NCBI GenBank assembly: GCA_947034895.1
Contig: OX344762.1
Coordinates: 70,178,981-70,242,980 of the forward strand
Direction: 5' to 3'
Length of the DNA stretch: 64,000 bases
DNA from: Rhytidiadelphus loreus
Lineage: Eukaryota > Streptophyta > Bryopsida > Hypnales > Hylocomiaceae
Shown: one piece after another, positions 36,360 to 47,903 of the stretch
Layout of the letters: each line of letters begins with the position of its first letter
How positions within the stretch are numbered: the first letter of the stretch is position 1
The notes under the pieces: model-generated
What the model was told of the DNA's origin: nothing
Databases searched by the model: none
What the model saw: only the letters and a program-made list of their open reading frames with translations
Position numbers and translations under genes: made by a program

Positions 36360-36492
36360 CTACTGTACTGTAAAGGCTGAACCCGTCTCTTGCGTCAAAC
36401 TGGAACTGGGATGCTCATTACCTTCCTTCTTCCTGCACATGGCATGTTTCAAAAGTGACACTTTTAAAATCGAGACAGTCAAGTGCACAACC
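36360..36492 (+). repeat. duplicated segment, copy 2
   Basis: This is the partner of 34446-34587, about 1.9 kb downstream in the same orientation. Small indels are scattered, so the duplication is not recent. Confidence 0.7.
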
Positions 36493-37258
36493 AAACCAAA
36501 CCAGGTCTCGAAATCAATCAATGAAACGGGTAATTAAAAGATTGGACCGAGATGAAAAACTGGTATCCTAAGCTTCAAGATTCATTGGAGAGAACACTCA
36601 AGTGCCTCGATCGATCACTGGTAGCTAGGAAGGAAGGGTGCCAATTTCTAGAAAATTTCCAAGGATTTCTAGAGACATTATAATTTTAGTTTTCTATTGC
36701 AATTGCAGGTGCTCTAGCCTATCTTCTTCGGAGATCTCTGGCAAAGTGAGAATGATCACTAACCTGGATCGATGCTAGCTGCAACTGGACGTACAGGGAG
36801 TGCTACGTTACACAGTGACAAGGAGCGATGGGGGTGCAATGATCCAGGTCAATCAGGTCCAGGTGAAGACTACTGGAGGAGGGTAGGGTTGGCCAAAATA
36901 ATTTCTAAAAAAGCTGATAGACAAATTTTGTAAGGAAAAAAAATGTTCGAGAAGTTTTATTGGATGGAGACAAAAGGAATCTTGACAAACTGTTTCTATG
37001 TTTAGAATGTGTCAAACCTTTCTTTTGGGAAAAGTTTAGCCCCTGTACTCCTGAAGTCCCTAGGCCATTTTTGATCCGGGTGGATTGACCCCTCGCTTGG
37101 CCTTGCAAGTAAAAAAACTGCCCCCTATTTGGGGCCATTCTAGGGTATACTCTTGACCTCACCTAGCTAATTCGGGGTCTCTGATCACAAAAATGAATTC
37201 AAAATTTGCAAAAAATTCATGTGCAGAAAATAAATAATTCCAGGGTTTGCCCACAGGG
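36493..37258. other. intergenic, no gene recognised
   Basis: No open frame of note. The segment from about 37020 to 37260 has a CCCC/GGGG-rich texture like the ends of TTAA elements and may be a decayed member. Confidence 0.35.
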
Positions 37259-37262
37259 TCAA

Positions 37263-38189
37263 GCGAGGGGGTGAGTTCTCCTTGGCCCCATTTTTTGGGT
37301 CAAAAGACACTCAAAACTACCATTTTCAATGCAAACAATCAAAAAATTTAAACGGTTGTTTCTTTGGCATATCCACATGTAGAGTCTTGCACTAAGCTTG
37401 GTATGAGAATGTTTGAAAGAAATTTCAAAAACTTTGACCATATCAATCACGAGATATAAGCATTTAAAAGTGTCAGTGAAGAAAATGTGTTTTTCTTGTT
37501 CTTAGCCTAATCTTAATTGAAAAAAATTGTACTATAGATTGTGAATTTAAAACTTTTTAATGTTGAAGAATTGAATTGAGGGTTCAAGAAAAAAAATTCA
37601 AAACAAAATCTTGTGATTTTGATTCTTTAAAGTTCTTCCATTGTTAAGTTGAATTAAGTAGAAGATAGAAGGAAAAAATAAATTTTCAACAGCTCTAAGG
37701 TGGAATTGAAACACACTGATTCCAACAGTGAGAGTGTTCTAGAAAGCAAACTAAACCATGTGCAACACTCTTTTTTGAAAAATTGTTAAAATTGAATTCA
37801 AAAACATGATCCAATGCATTATTTTCTCAAGAATTTGCTAAAGATCAATTGCCTACAAGACAAGAGGCTTCATAACTTTCACATCATCTATCCAAATGGA
37901 CTGAATGAAACCTTTCTATGTAGACAAAAATATAATTTGTAAGAAATTTTAAGAAATTAATATTCCAAATTTAGGGGGGGTTCTTGCTACTAGTTGCCCT
38001 TGCCTATTTGGGACTTATCGTGACATAACTTTTGTTTCTAGGTATAGATTGAAATAAAAATTATATTCTTAAAAAACTACTCAGTTTTCCTATTTTAAAA
38101 AAGTTTCAAAAAATCTTGCCAAAAATTGAGATCATAGGTACATGCCGAACCTTCAAGAAACCCCAAAAGAAACTCTTGGGACTTTTGGG
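37263..38189. mobile_element. TTAA-type element C (about 927 bp, decayed ends)
   Basis: Its order of conserved phrases matches element B in the same orientation: ACTCAAAA, then GGTATGAGAATGT, CCAACAGTGAGAGTGTTC, and TGTAGACAAAAA. The flanking tetranucleotides have decayed (TCAA on the left, ATAA on the right). Non-coding. Confidence 0.6.
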
Positions 38190-38335
38190 ATAAAAGAATA
38201 AATGTTCAAATTTTAAACAAAATATGAACGCAAAGACATCCCAAGCTCAAAAAATGCATTTATTTATCCATTTATTTTTATGAAGATTCTTGTGTTAGTT
38301 CTGCAACATTTGTATATGGTAATATAGATTTTGAA

Positions 38336-39052
38336 GGTAGTTGCAAGAAACACTTGCTGGTTTTCGTTCAAAACGGCCATTTCACTCCTGTTCGTGGATT
38401 TTGGAATAATTTTTTTTTAAATAAAATAAAACATGGATAATGTGTAAAGAATTAAAATAATGATATGTGCAAAAATTCAGACCTAAAAAAATTTATCTCT
38501 AAGAGTTATGCACAGTCAAAGAGGGTTGAAAAATGCAAGAAAATAGACAGTTTGAAATTTAATTCTTAAAAAATATTCAAAAAATTCTCAAAAAAAAATC
38601 CATTTTTTCTAACTTATAGATACTCCTTTTCACCAATTTTCACTATTGGAAAAATAAAATTGTGTTCTCTACACTTGCGCAAAGGTAGTGCACTTTGAGC
38701 ACATGTGGAAGATGGAAAATTAACTATTTTTAGAAAATCTTTTATAAACTTGTGTAACTTTAGTAGAAGTCCTAGTATACCAATTTTGAGCTTCAAATTC
38801 GTATTTTTGGGTGAAAAATAGTACTAAAACCCTTCAAAATGGCCAAGGTAGACATTCAATCGGGGGCAGTTAAAAAATAGTAAAATAATTTTAAGAAAAT
38901 CCAAAAAATTACTCAACATCTAAAATTACCACATGTACCTTCATTTCAAGTTTCATAGAAGATGGACACATGATGCAAAAGTTATGAGCAAAAAACCACG
39001 TGTCTAAGGTCAAGGGGACAAAAAAAACGTGAAGTGTTTCTTGCAATCACCC
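38336..39052. mobile_element. 717-bp element with TTGCAAGAAACACTT ends
   Basis: The left end GGTAGTTGCAAGAAACACTT and the inverted right end GGGTGATTGCAAGAAACACTT bound a non-coding interior. A direct 5-bp TTGAA lies on both sides (38331-38335 and 39053-39057). The same end phrase appears alone at 23769. Superfamily not determined. Confidence 0.5.
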
Positions 39053-39057
39053 TTGAA

Positions 39058-40713
39058 GACTTTGCTTTGCAAATATTCTATAATTCAAATGGTACTAGTA
39101 AGTTTGACCTCAAAATTTAATTTTTTCAATTCAAAAAATGACCTTTCAAAAATGACTTGAGCAAAAAGGAAAAAGATTTTTTTTCAAAAAGCACTATGAT
39201 TAGAACTTAATATTCTGAACTTAAAGGAAAAAAATTCTTGTGAAAATAAAAAATATTCAATCTACAAGTCATTGTAGAAAAAAAATTTAGCTTCAAATTT
39301 TATTGAAAAATATTGGTTTGTACCCTAATGGTATGAATCTAACCACATGGGTATAATCTATAGATCACATTATACAACCGTTGTTTAAGAATCATCATTA
39401 ATTATTATTTTAAGTTGTATTTTATAATACATTTTTAAAGTTTTTGAAATTTAGACTACCCTTTGGTCTCTAAGGGTTAAATATTTGAGGTTTATATTCT
39501 AATGTATATTCAGGTTTGTTTACTACAGTGGTATAAGGTAACAAGTCCTTAAATTGATAAGAATCTTGAAATCATCCCTATAAAAAGATCTAGTACAATT
39601 AATATAGAATTGAAGAATTGATATGTAAAAGTTCAATACTTGTTCACATGGTGTTTAGATAAAATAAGAAGCTATAGGTGATAAAATTCAACCTTGACAT
39701 GGATGAAAAGAGAAAGGGCAATGCCACAATGTAGCACACAAGAAAAATTATACACAATGAAAAGCCACAAATGTTTTGTTTTCAATTAGTAGAAATACAG
39801 TAATATGATGATGAACATTCCATTTTCAATTTGTGAGGGTCACTTTCTAAACCTTCGTTGCATGCCATTCAAATATAAGAGGATCACTTTTGGAATACAT
39901 CATGGACCATTTACAAAACTATGCCATGTGATTACTATACCACCTATCCACTTCTGAATTAAAATAGTCACTTACTATATTTCACTTTCAAAAATTATAA
40001 CTAAATGTTGAGCCAAAAATTATGTAACTTCTTATATTCACTATGGATATCGTTCTTGTTTCATTAAAAATTCATTTGTTGCACCAAACAATCCAAATTT
40101 CAATTCACTTGGTAAAAAAGCACTTCTTCAACATATTACATTTCTACTAGTAAGTTTTGAAGTTTTGACATAATGTTGTCCTTTGAACAAATTAGATCTA
40201 TAATATTCTTTTGATGTACAATCTAACCTCCATAAAATAATATTATATATTTTCATATGTTAAGTACTATCAACCTTCATCTCTAGCATTTGTCATGATA
40301 GAGTCTAGATGAAAATAGTTGCGATATGGATGGATAAGATTGTTTGACTAAATGGCTCGATAGTTTCTGAGGCCATCCAACTCAATAGACATGCCTTCTG
40401 ACTTGATAGACAAGCCATCTAGTTTGACAGACACAAAGAATGGACCTAAAGAATTTCATTGATGCTTGGATTTAAATAAATTGGCCATATGTATCCAAAC
40501 GTAATTCTCATGTGGCAGGCATGTCCTGACCAACGTTGAGAAACATCCCAACACGAAATGCTAGCATCAAGTTAGGATAGAAAACCTTAACATCAAGTTT
40601 TCAATTCTTGTACAATCTAGGCAAGAATCTAAATATACAAGAATTGATCACTTACTATAATCTCTCAATCATTTACTATAGTCTCTAGATCACTTATTCC
40701 ATTTGATAGACAT
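39058..40713. other. intergenic, no gene recognised
   Basis: AT-rich, without open frames. A TTAA-element end (CTCTAAGGGTTAA) lies at about 39467-39480 and suggests another decayed member to its left. Confidence 0.4.
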
Positions 40714-40716
40714 GGT

Positions 40717-40938
40717 CACTACAAGAGAAAGGGGTGTTTTAAGTGTATTTTTAAGTATAGTCCTAAAGATAAGATATTAAGTAATGACCTTTATGTAGAT
40801 TTTTAGTAAAAATTTATTAGAAATAAATGAATTTCTAGTAGATTTTTACTAAAAATACACATAAGGGTCATTACTTAATATCTTATCTCTAGGACCATAT
40901 TTAAAAACACACTTAAAACACCCCTTTATATTGTAGTG
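40717..40938. mobile_element. 222-bp CACTA-type MITE, near-complete hairpin
   Basis: It starts CACTACAAGAGAAAGGGGTG and ends with the inverted match (CACTACAATATAAAGGGGTG in reverse). The 3-bp direct duplication GGT lies on both sides (40714-40716 and 40939-40941). The arms pair over about 100 bp each, so almost the entire element is one long hairpin. Confidence 0.82.
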
Positions 40939-41555
40939 GGTATTAAGTGACAAATAGAGAACTACAATAAATTGTGATCGACATAGCGCAATCTCTTACT
41001 ACAATCTCATCAATCACTTACTACAATTGCAAGTTTATCAGTCATTGATTAATGTCAATCAATTGTAGTAAATGTAACTATAGACAATGTCAATCAATAA
41101 TCTAAAATTGATTTTAATTAATAAATTATATTTACAACATAACAACAAAAATGAAAGAAACAAACATCTTCATATTGATCCCTACATATCTCAAATAAGT
41201 TGCTCTCACAATCTTACAATTTTCTTTCACCTCTAACAAATAAATTACTCTTGCAAAAGTAGGCAAAACATCTATTTAAACTACACAGAGGGTCTGAGAC
41301 CTAACAAAAGCCTCATTAGAATCAAGCATCTCCTTCTCTTCACTCCTAGACAAGACATCATTCTTTAACATATGCTTTTCCAAACTTGCATTCATAGTAC
41401 GGATCACAACTTCACTTGCGACCAATTTGAAATCTTAGAATTAGTCAATATTTTGAATGGCGGTGTTGGCTTAGATGAAGTCTCTATGTAGTGTTGATCC
41501 TCACAAGATCGTATGATCGATTTTGCAAATAGCTCAAAGCATATTGACAATCCTA

Positions 41556-41679
41556 CAACATGACAATTAGATTGTCAGTATGACAATCAACAACATGACA
41601 ATTAGATTGTCAGTATGACAATCAACAACATGACAATTAGATTGTCAGTATGACAATCAACAACATGACAATTAGATTA
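41556..41679 (+). repeat. 35-bp minisatellite, three units plus a partial
   Basis: Unit CAACATGACAATTAGATT, then GTCAGTATGACAATCAA, starts at 41556, 41591, 41626 and 41661. The units are virtually identical, so the expansion is recent. Within the unit GACAATTAGATTGTC is itself an imperfect palindrome. Confidence 0.9.
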
Positions 41680-41856
41680 TACAACAACAAATACACATCA
41701 AAATACAAAACATAATACTCAACAAAATACACATCAATAAATTAATAAACATCAAAATACGCAACAACATATATACTATGAGATTAGAAAGACATATGTC
41801 TTGGGAGGATAACAACCTCCTCTTATTACATTTTTAAACTTTCTCTCATCGATGTT

Positions 41857-42234
41857 TCAAAACCAATTTGACGATGCAAAGAGAGGATCATTGCCAACAA
41901 CATCACTAACGTGATCATCATCAAAAGATTCAATAGAGGATACATTAGGTGGAACATAGGCAACATCAAGATCTAAAGGACCAACATCATCAATAGAGTG
42001 AGCATTGGTGTAATCAAGACAGTGATAACGTACATGCACAAAAGCATAATCAAGTAAGGACTCTATATTACAATTAAGAACTACAATAGAAACGTAAACC
42101 AAATTGGTGAGTACAATATTGTGTTCTCCAATATTGTCATTGGCTACAAGACTAACAACATCGAGACTTTTTCTTTGTTGGATTATAGAAGTCCAAAATC
42201 GTGTAAACAAGTAGGGAATAAGCATATGCACCAC
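41857..42234 (-). other. 125-codon open stretch, no family recognised
   Basis: The longest open frame for several kilobases in this part, with a methionine start. It has an acidic central stretch (FDDDHVSDVVGNDP) and no domain that I recognise. Surrounding sequence shows neither introns nor a promoter, so it may be chance or part of a decayed transposon gene. Confidence 0.15.
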
Positions 42235-42896
42235 ATGACATCACATATGCAGTTTGATTATGATTGCCTACCCATAAGTCTCACTTTCCAAGTTTGCTTT
42301 CATTATCCTACACTAAGGTATGTACCTCTATAATAGAATCCAAGGTCCATTCATTATCAAATAATTAATGTTTGATGTTCACATTGTCTCCAGCATTGTG
42401 TGTGAAACTTGAAATGATATTGGAGAAGTTGAAGAAGATGACTAGCCAACCATACCAATATAATTAAAGAACTTTTGACAATTCTACGTACTTGTTATTC
42501 GATATGATATTTGTATTGTTGTCAACTTCCTATGAGTAATTAATTATATGTTTAGGCACAATTTTTTTCATAAATAACATTTTGACTAAATTGAAAATTA
42601 TAGATACCGTAGTTCGAAGTCACCTTCAATGAAAATAATTAATTTTTTTGAAGTTGAATGGTTTTGGAAATTAATGTCTATTTGTTAAATCCCAAGAAAA
42701 TTAAACATAAAGAAAGCCATCCCAAGATATGTCTACTAAAGAACACAAAATTCAAATTCATTCCTCTAACTTTACAACAAAGGAGAGACACTATAAAAAA
42801 ATAAAGAGTTCACTGAAATCCATGACTATTACTTTCTTAGGCAATGAAGTGAACCATTCAGCTTTTGAGATTATTTGAAGGGTTGTTGAAAGTTAA

Positions 42897-43819
42897 CCCC
42901 TAAAGTACCAAAGTCCCCTCGGGGGACACTTGAGATTTCGGGCAGGCTCATGTGACCTCAAATTTTGACCTGATTTTTTAAAACTTTTTTTGAAGATAGG
43001 AAATCACATCATCTTTCTAAAAATATAAATTTTTTTTCCAATTGGTGCCCGGGAGAAAAAGTTTTGCCACCCAAAGTTCAAAAAGCAGTTCGCCGGGCAG
43101 AAATAAAAAAACATAAAAAAAATATTTTTCTTAATTTTTAATTTTTTTCTGAAAGATTATGTTTTTGTCTACATTTGAAGCTTTGATTCATTCTATTTGG
43201 ACTAATAATGAGAAAGTTATGGACAATCTCATTTTTCGGGCAATCTACTCATCTTCAGAAAAAAACCCTTTTAGAATCAATTTCTGAATGCAATTTTTAG
43301 TTTTTTTCAAATTTTCTTTTTTGGTAGGGTAAAGTTTGCTTGCAAGAAGAGTCTCACCGTTGGGATTATGATGTTTCAATTCCATCTTAGAGCTATTAAC
43401 AATTTAGAGTTTTGTTCAATTTTGGACCTACTTCTACTTAACAATTTCTTTATATGTGAAAATCAAGTTTTGACATTCTGAAATTTTTATCCCCAACTCT
43501 CAACTCAAATACTCAACATAAAAAATTTTAACTTTATGGTGTGTAGTACAAAAAAAATCCACAAATGGCGGTCAAAGTCATCTGAAATTGCAGGCCAGTA
43601 TTCAAAAAAAGTTCTTTTTCCAACTTCAAATGCTAATATTTTCTAATCCGTACGGTCAAACTTCATGAAATTTTTACCATATGATACAAGACAAGTTAAT
43701 TACAAGATCCTACGGTTAAATCATAAAAGAAATGTTTTTTTTGGTTTCTTGGGTGATCGCAACAGAAATGGCAGTTTTCAGTGGTTTCGGAGCCAGAAAA
43801 TGTCTTGGTATTTTAGGGG
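42897..43819. mobile_element. TTAA-flanked element (923 bp), best-preserved member
   Basis: TTAA lies on both sides (42893-42896 and 43820-43823). The left end CCCCTAAAGTACCAAAG and inverted right end CCCCTAAAATACCAAG match closely. It lies in inverted orientation relative to elements B and C and carries the same internal phrases. No coding capacity. Confidence 0.75.
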
Positions 43820-43823
43820 TTAA

Positions 43824-45910
43824 GAAAACTATTAATAATTTCCAAATCAAAAATGCATAAAAAATAATTGCCGAACTAATCCTTCCAATTTTAAATATTT
43901 ATTCAACAAACAAGGTGCCAAAGGTGACCTCAACTACGGTATACCTTTAAAATGAAATATGAAACTAAAAAATATCATTAAATTGACATTCATCTCAAAC
44001 TTAGAAGGTTTTTGACAATAATAGCATTTTGCTTGTTTTGAATGGATTGAGAAGTTCGTGCTTTTACTAAAATTACAAAATCACAAACATGATACAAGGC
44101 AGGTCTAAAATATGTGACAATTCCTAAGAAGTTAATTTTTTCCTTAAAGGTTCACTTCAATCTAAACTTGTAACAAGAAATAGATGTATAATGACTGCTA
44201 CATTTATTAGATGCCTAGTTTATACCATCTTCATGCATTTGTAGGGGAACATGTGTCATGTTACTATTTTACTAGCTTACTAATTTGTGCCTAATTTAAT
44301 TGATTTGTTGTAGAATTATGAGGTAAAATGTGTTTTTTAGTCTCAATGTAGGGAGCTAAAAAATATTTTATTTTGATTCATTTTTTTAATTCAATCGTAA
44401 CATCATATAGCTAACTCATTGAAGTATATTGTATTAAACTTCTAAAAGAAGGGACCTCATTGATAGTAAGGTATTTATCTTTAAACTTTGAAGAATAGAT
44501 TTTCTACATTACTTTGTGCATGCATAGATCGTCTTTTAATTTTTTTCTAGAAAATATAATTGTCTCACAATGTGTACAAGCTAATGCCTTACTTTGAAAC
44601 TTAGTTGCAAATCCATGGAAAAAAAATTTCAAGAAAAAAACCCAAATATAATAAGCTTTTCTTGTTGTCTGAGTTGCCAATGATGAGAACAAGAAGACAA
44701 AATTGGTCATTACTTTGTAACCTCTGATTCAAATTTTATGAAATGTGTCCTGCATCCAAAAGAATCCTAGTGTGCATTTGTTGAAGGAGAATAATGACCT
44801 AATTGGAAATGATCCTTTCAATATAATAAGTTTGTTTCAAGGGAGACGGTCAAGTAGGGAATCTATGCTAACAGATTCAATCTCTAAAGTCTAAAACAAA
44901 TAACATAACCCCAAAATACACAATCACTCATTTGAATACATACATTCACCATGCTACATTGGAAACCAATTAGGCTTGAAATTTATATCATATTGTTCAA
45001 CATGGTAATGGCATCATTGCTAGTAATTTCATACACTAGTAGAAAATCTGAAATTTATGTTGTTTTGGTCACGTTGATTTGTATAAGTTTTTTGCTAATT
45101 TTGACAAAAATTTGACTCTCTAGCAATGGGTGACTTTAAAATGAATCCTCACCATTCTAATAGGATGCAAGTTGATAGTTGCATTGCCAAACTGCCAAGG
45201 CAAACTACTGAATTGGAAGTGCATCTCGAGGTGCATCTATAAACACCAATTGACTTTCAACTCGGCAATCACCAACTTGATAGTTGGCAACAATGTTACC
45301 TTGTCACATCCAACCTGCAAATCCAACTTAGCACTACAACTCCCAAATTAATCTCTCCCAAATTAGTGAAGAAGATGCCAAATTACCCACTTTGACCACA
45401 AAATTAACAATTAAATTATCAACATTCCAAAAGAACAACCAAACATAACAAAAATACTAGTGTAAAAGGAAATTGAGAACCAACTTTGGAAATTATTGGA
45501 TATTGGCACCAACTTTGAATAGTTACCCCATGTCATGATGAAATTCATGAATTTTAACCTTTGAATGACCAAAGGGTGTTTTTATGCTTTAATTGATTTG
45601 GGCAAGCAATTTCAATTTCTTGATTCTATGGTTGAAATGTTTATATAGATGCTGCGAAGTTTCTAGTTGAACTTTTACGCTAGTATTTTTGAGGCCCCAC
45701 CATCTCGGTGGTTGAATGACAATTCTTTTGTTTAATATCAAATTAGCAATTTGAAGGATTGAATTTCATGAGCCTCATTGAATAATTATGATTTCCTCTC
45801 CATCATGTAAGAAAATTAAATGCAAAAATTGTATGGTATAAGGAAGGCCCCCCCAAATGGGCCACTAACCCCGAAACTGCCATCATCACTCTGTGTCCAT
45901 CTCCAAAATA
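43824..45910. other. intergenic, no gene recognised
   Basis: AT-rich, no open frame with a motif. A TTAA-type start (TTAACCTTTGAATGACC) lies at about 45557. Confidence 0.45.
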
Positions 45911-45985
45911 TATAAGGTAGTATGCTGTTAAATGGCACCTGACCTTAAAGCGCCATCTAGAAGGTTTGTACATTTCGAATTTCAG

Positions 45986-46412
45986 TTATGTACCTATTTG
46001 GATGGAGCGCTTTCAGAAACAAACTTTGATCCTTAAAAACTTTTGCATACAATATCCAAATGTGGCATTCTTTGGTGTGTTGGAACCTCCTTTCACTTGC
46101 CAACATGAATATGTGAAAATTTGACCAGTTTCATAATAGCAACTAGGCTTAGTAGTAAAAAGTGATGGTTTTGGGTGTACCCACCTTATGTACCTATGTG
46201 GAAGAAACGATTTCAGAACCTCCATCAATAAAAAAAACTTTAACCCTTCCTAACTTTTGCATACAGTATCCAAATGTTATGTTCTTTACTTCGTTGGAAC
46301 CTTATTGGATTTGCCAACAAGGAAAGATGAGCATTTGACCAGTCTTTAACAATATAGTACCGAGGCGCAGTAGCTGAACTGAAAGTGGCGGTTTTGGGGG
46401 TGTCCACCTTAA
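45986..46412 (+). repeat. tandem duplication of about 200-225 bp
   Basis: Two units start at the phrase TTATGTACCTAT (45986 and 46186). They share the order of AACTTTTGCATACA, TATCCAAATGT, GTTGGAACCT, CATTTGACCAGT and a terminal GGTGT(A/C)CCACCTT. Divergence is considerable. The left flank (45912) carries TAAGGTAGTATGCT, the end phrase of the foldback family at 33751 and 47455. Confidence 0.65.
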
Positions 46413-46429
46413 ATTAGTAAGTTATTTCC

Positions 46430-47010
46430 ATTTTGAACACGGGTGTCAGTACAGTACAGGGTGTGCAGTTACTAAACTGTAGCCACCGACGTTATTAGTA
46501 TTTGACGATGTAATAAGTTCCCAACTGAACAATTCTGGATGGATCGGGCTCCCCCCCGAGTGGCTGAGTGAGTCCCGGGTGCTACAGAGCTGCCGGTTGC
46601 TAATATAGAATTCGGGCCTCTCCATTCCTTTCCTTTCCTTTCCTAAAAAAGGATGAAGTGAGACCTACTTACCATTCTCACTTTAGTAATGAAAAAAAGA
46701 CGGGGGACTCTAGGAGCCTAGGAGTCTAGGAGTAGGCCTGCCGCCTCAGTCTACGTGGTCTACGAAGCCTACGAAGTAGGACACGGGCGCTTCATTCTGT
46801 TCAGTTGCTCCCAGACAGACAGACAGACATTCATCCCAGAGACTGCCATTGCCCCCCCCCCAATGTCGTGCACGGCCAACACGTCCAGCGTCCCACGGCA
46901 ATCCCATTTGGAGGCAATCCAGACAAGACCGTATCTAAAGTCCTCTATTATTATGATTATTCCGGGATTCTGGGATTCACTGCCGGCATTTTGAAATGAA
47001 ATACAGTAGT
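46430..47010. other. GC-rich island of unique-looking DNA
   Basis: Against an AT-rich background this block is GC-rich, with a CCTTT microsatellite (46628-46645), a CAGA run (46814-46828) and CTAGGAG repeats (46709-46732). Open stretches on both strands overlap and look like composition effects. It might hold a promoter or a lost gene end. Confidence 0.3.
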
Positions 47011-47454
47011 AGTCACTTGTTTTCAACTAAGGTAAGGTTGATCACCTATTTCCAATCACTTAAGCAATTCAGCCTATTTGCAGCTTGCCGGAAGTCCAAG
47101 GAAATTTTTTCCCGAGTAGAGAAATACTGAGTACATTTTAGTAGGATTTTATAATTTTTAAATTTTTTTTCCTCAAAAACAAAATTACCATGAATTTCTT
47201 TTGGCAAGATTCTATTTGTTCCATTCTCAATATGTAAGCAAACCTATTTCCAACTATAGGATGGTTACAAAATTGATGTAAGGCTATCAATGTACATGTT
47301 GTGATCATTGTATGCTCTCAATGTACACCTCCTAGATATTTCTATTTCTCCCATGGGTCCTATAGTACATGAGTTGTCATCTATAGTTTTGCTGATCAGA
47401 AATGAAGCAATCTAAGCTGCGATAATGGGAGGCTAATCGGAAAAGGGTGACCTC

Positions 47455-47903
47455 CTTTAGTATGCTCTAAAAACAACCATTTAACGGCCGGGCCACCTTT
47501 TTCATAGGCTTCCATGGATAGAAATATTTTTAGATCATTTCTTAGAGAAAGAAAAATAGATGTGGAACCTAACACAAGTGGTTTTGTATTTTTTCCAAGC
47601 ATTTTTGAATTACTTACAAATTTTTAAAGATTTCAAAAAGATTTCAAAGATTTCAAAGATTTCAAAAATAGGCATAGACACCTATTTGTCACCATAGGTC
47701 TCCCCAAATCCGTCCACTTGCAACTTGTGAAGAAATGTGTGGAAATCAAAGACAGTGATTGGCTCTTGCAATAGCAAAATAATTTTTCCTCAATTCATTC
47801 AATTGCTAAAGTGGTCCATTTTAGGATCACCCAATCTCCATTCTCTAGCTAATAATAGGGGCATTTTGAAGAAGATGGGTGCTTTTAGAGCATACTACCT
47901 TAT
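47455..47903. mobile_element. 449-bp foldback element, AAGGTAGTATGCTCTAAAA ends
   Basis: The left end reads CTTTAGTATGCTCTAAAA, and the inverted right end reads AAGGTAGTATGCTCTAAAAG (47876-47903 in reverse). The same end occurs inside the foldback element at 33751-34057, so these are members of one family. A short AGATTTCAA satellite lies at 47628-47665. No target duplication is defined. Confidence 0.6.

Noticed and set aside
41556..41679. CRISPR-like array
   Set aside because: The 35-bp units are head to tail without distinct spacers, and the setting is a plant nucleus.
46540..46625. Possible tRNA (phrase GAGTGGCTGAGTGAG resembles a D-loop)
   Set aside because: No T-loop GGTTCGA-type box at the right distance and no cloverleaf pairing of the ends.
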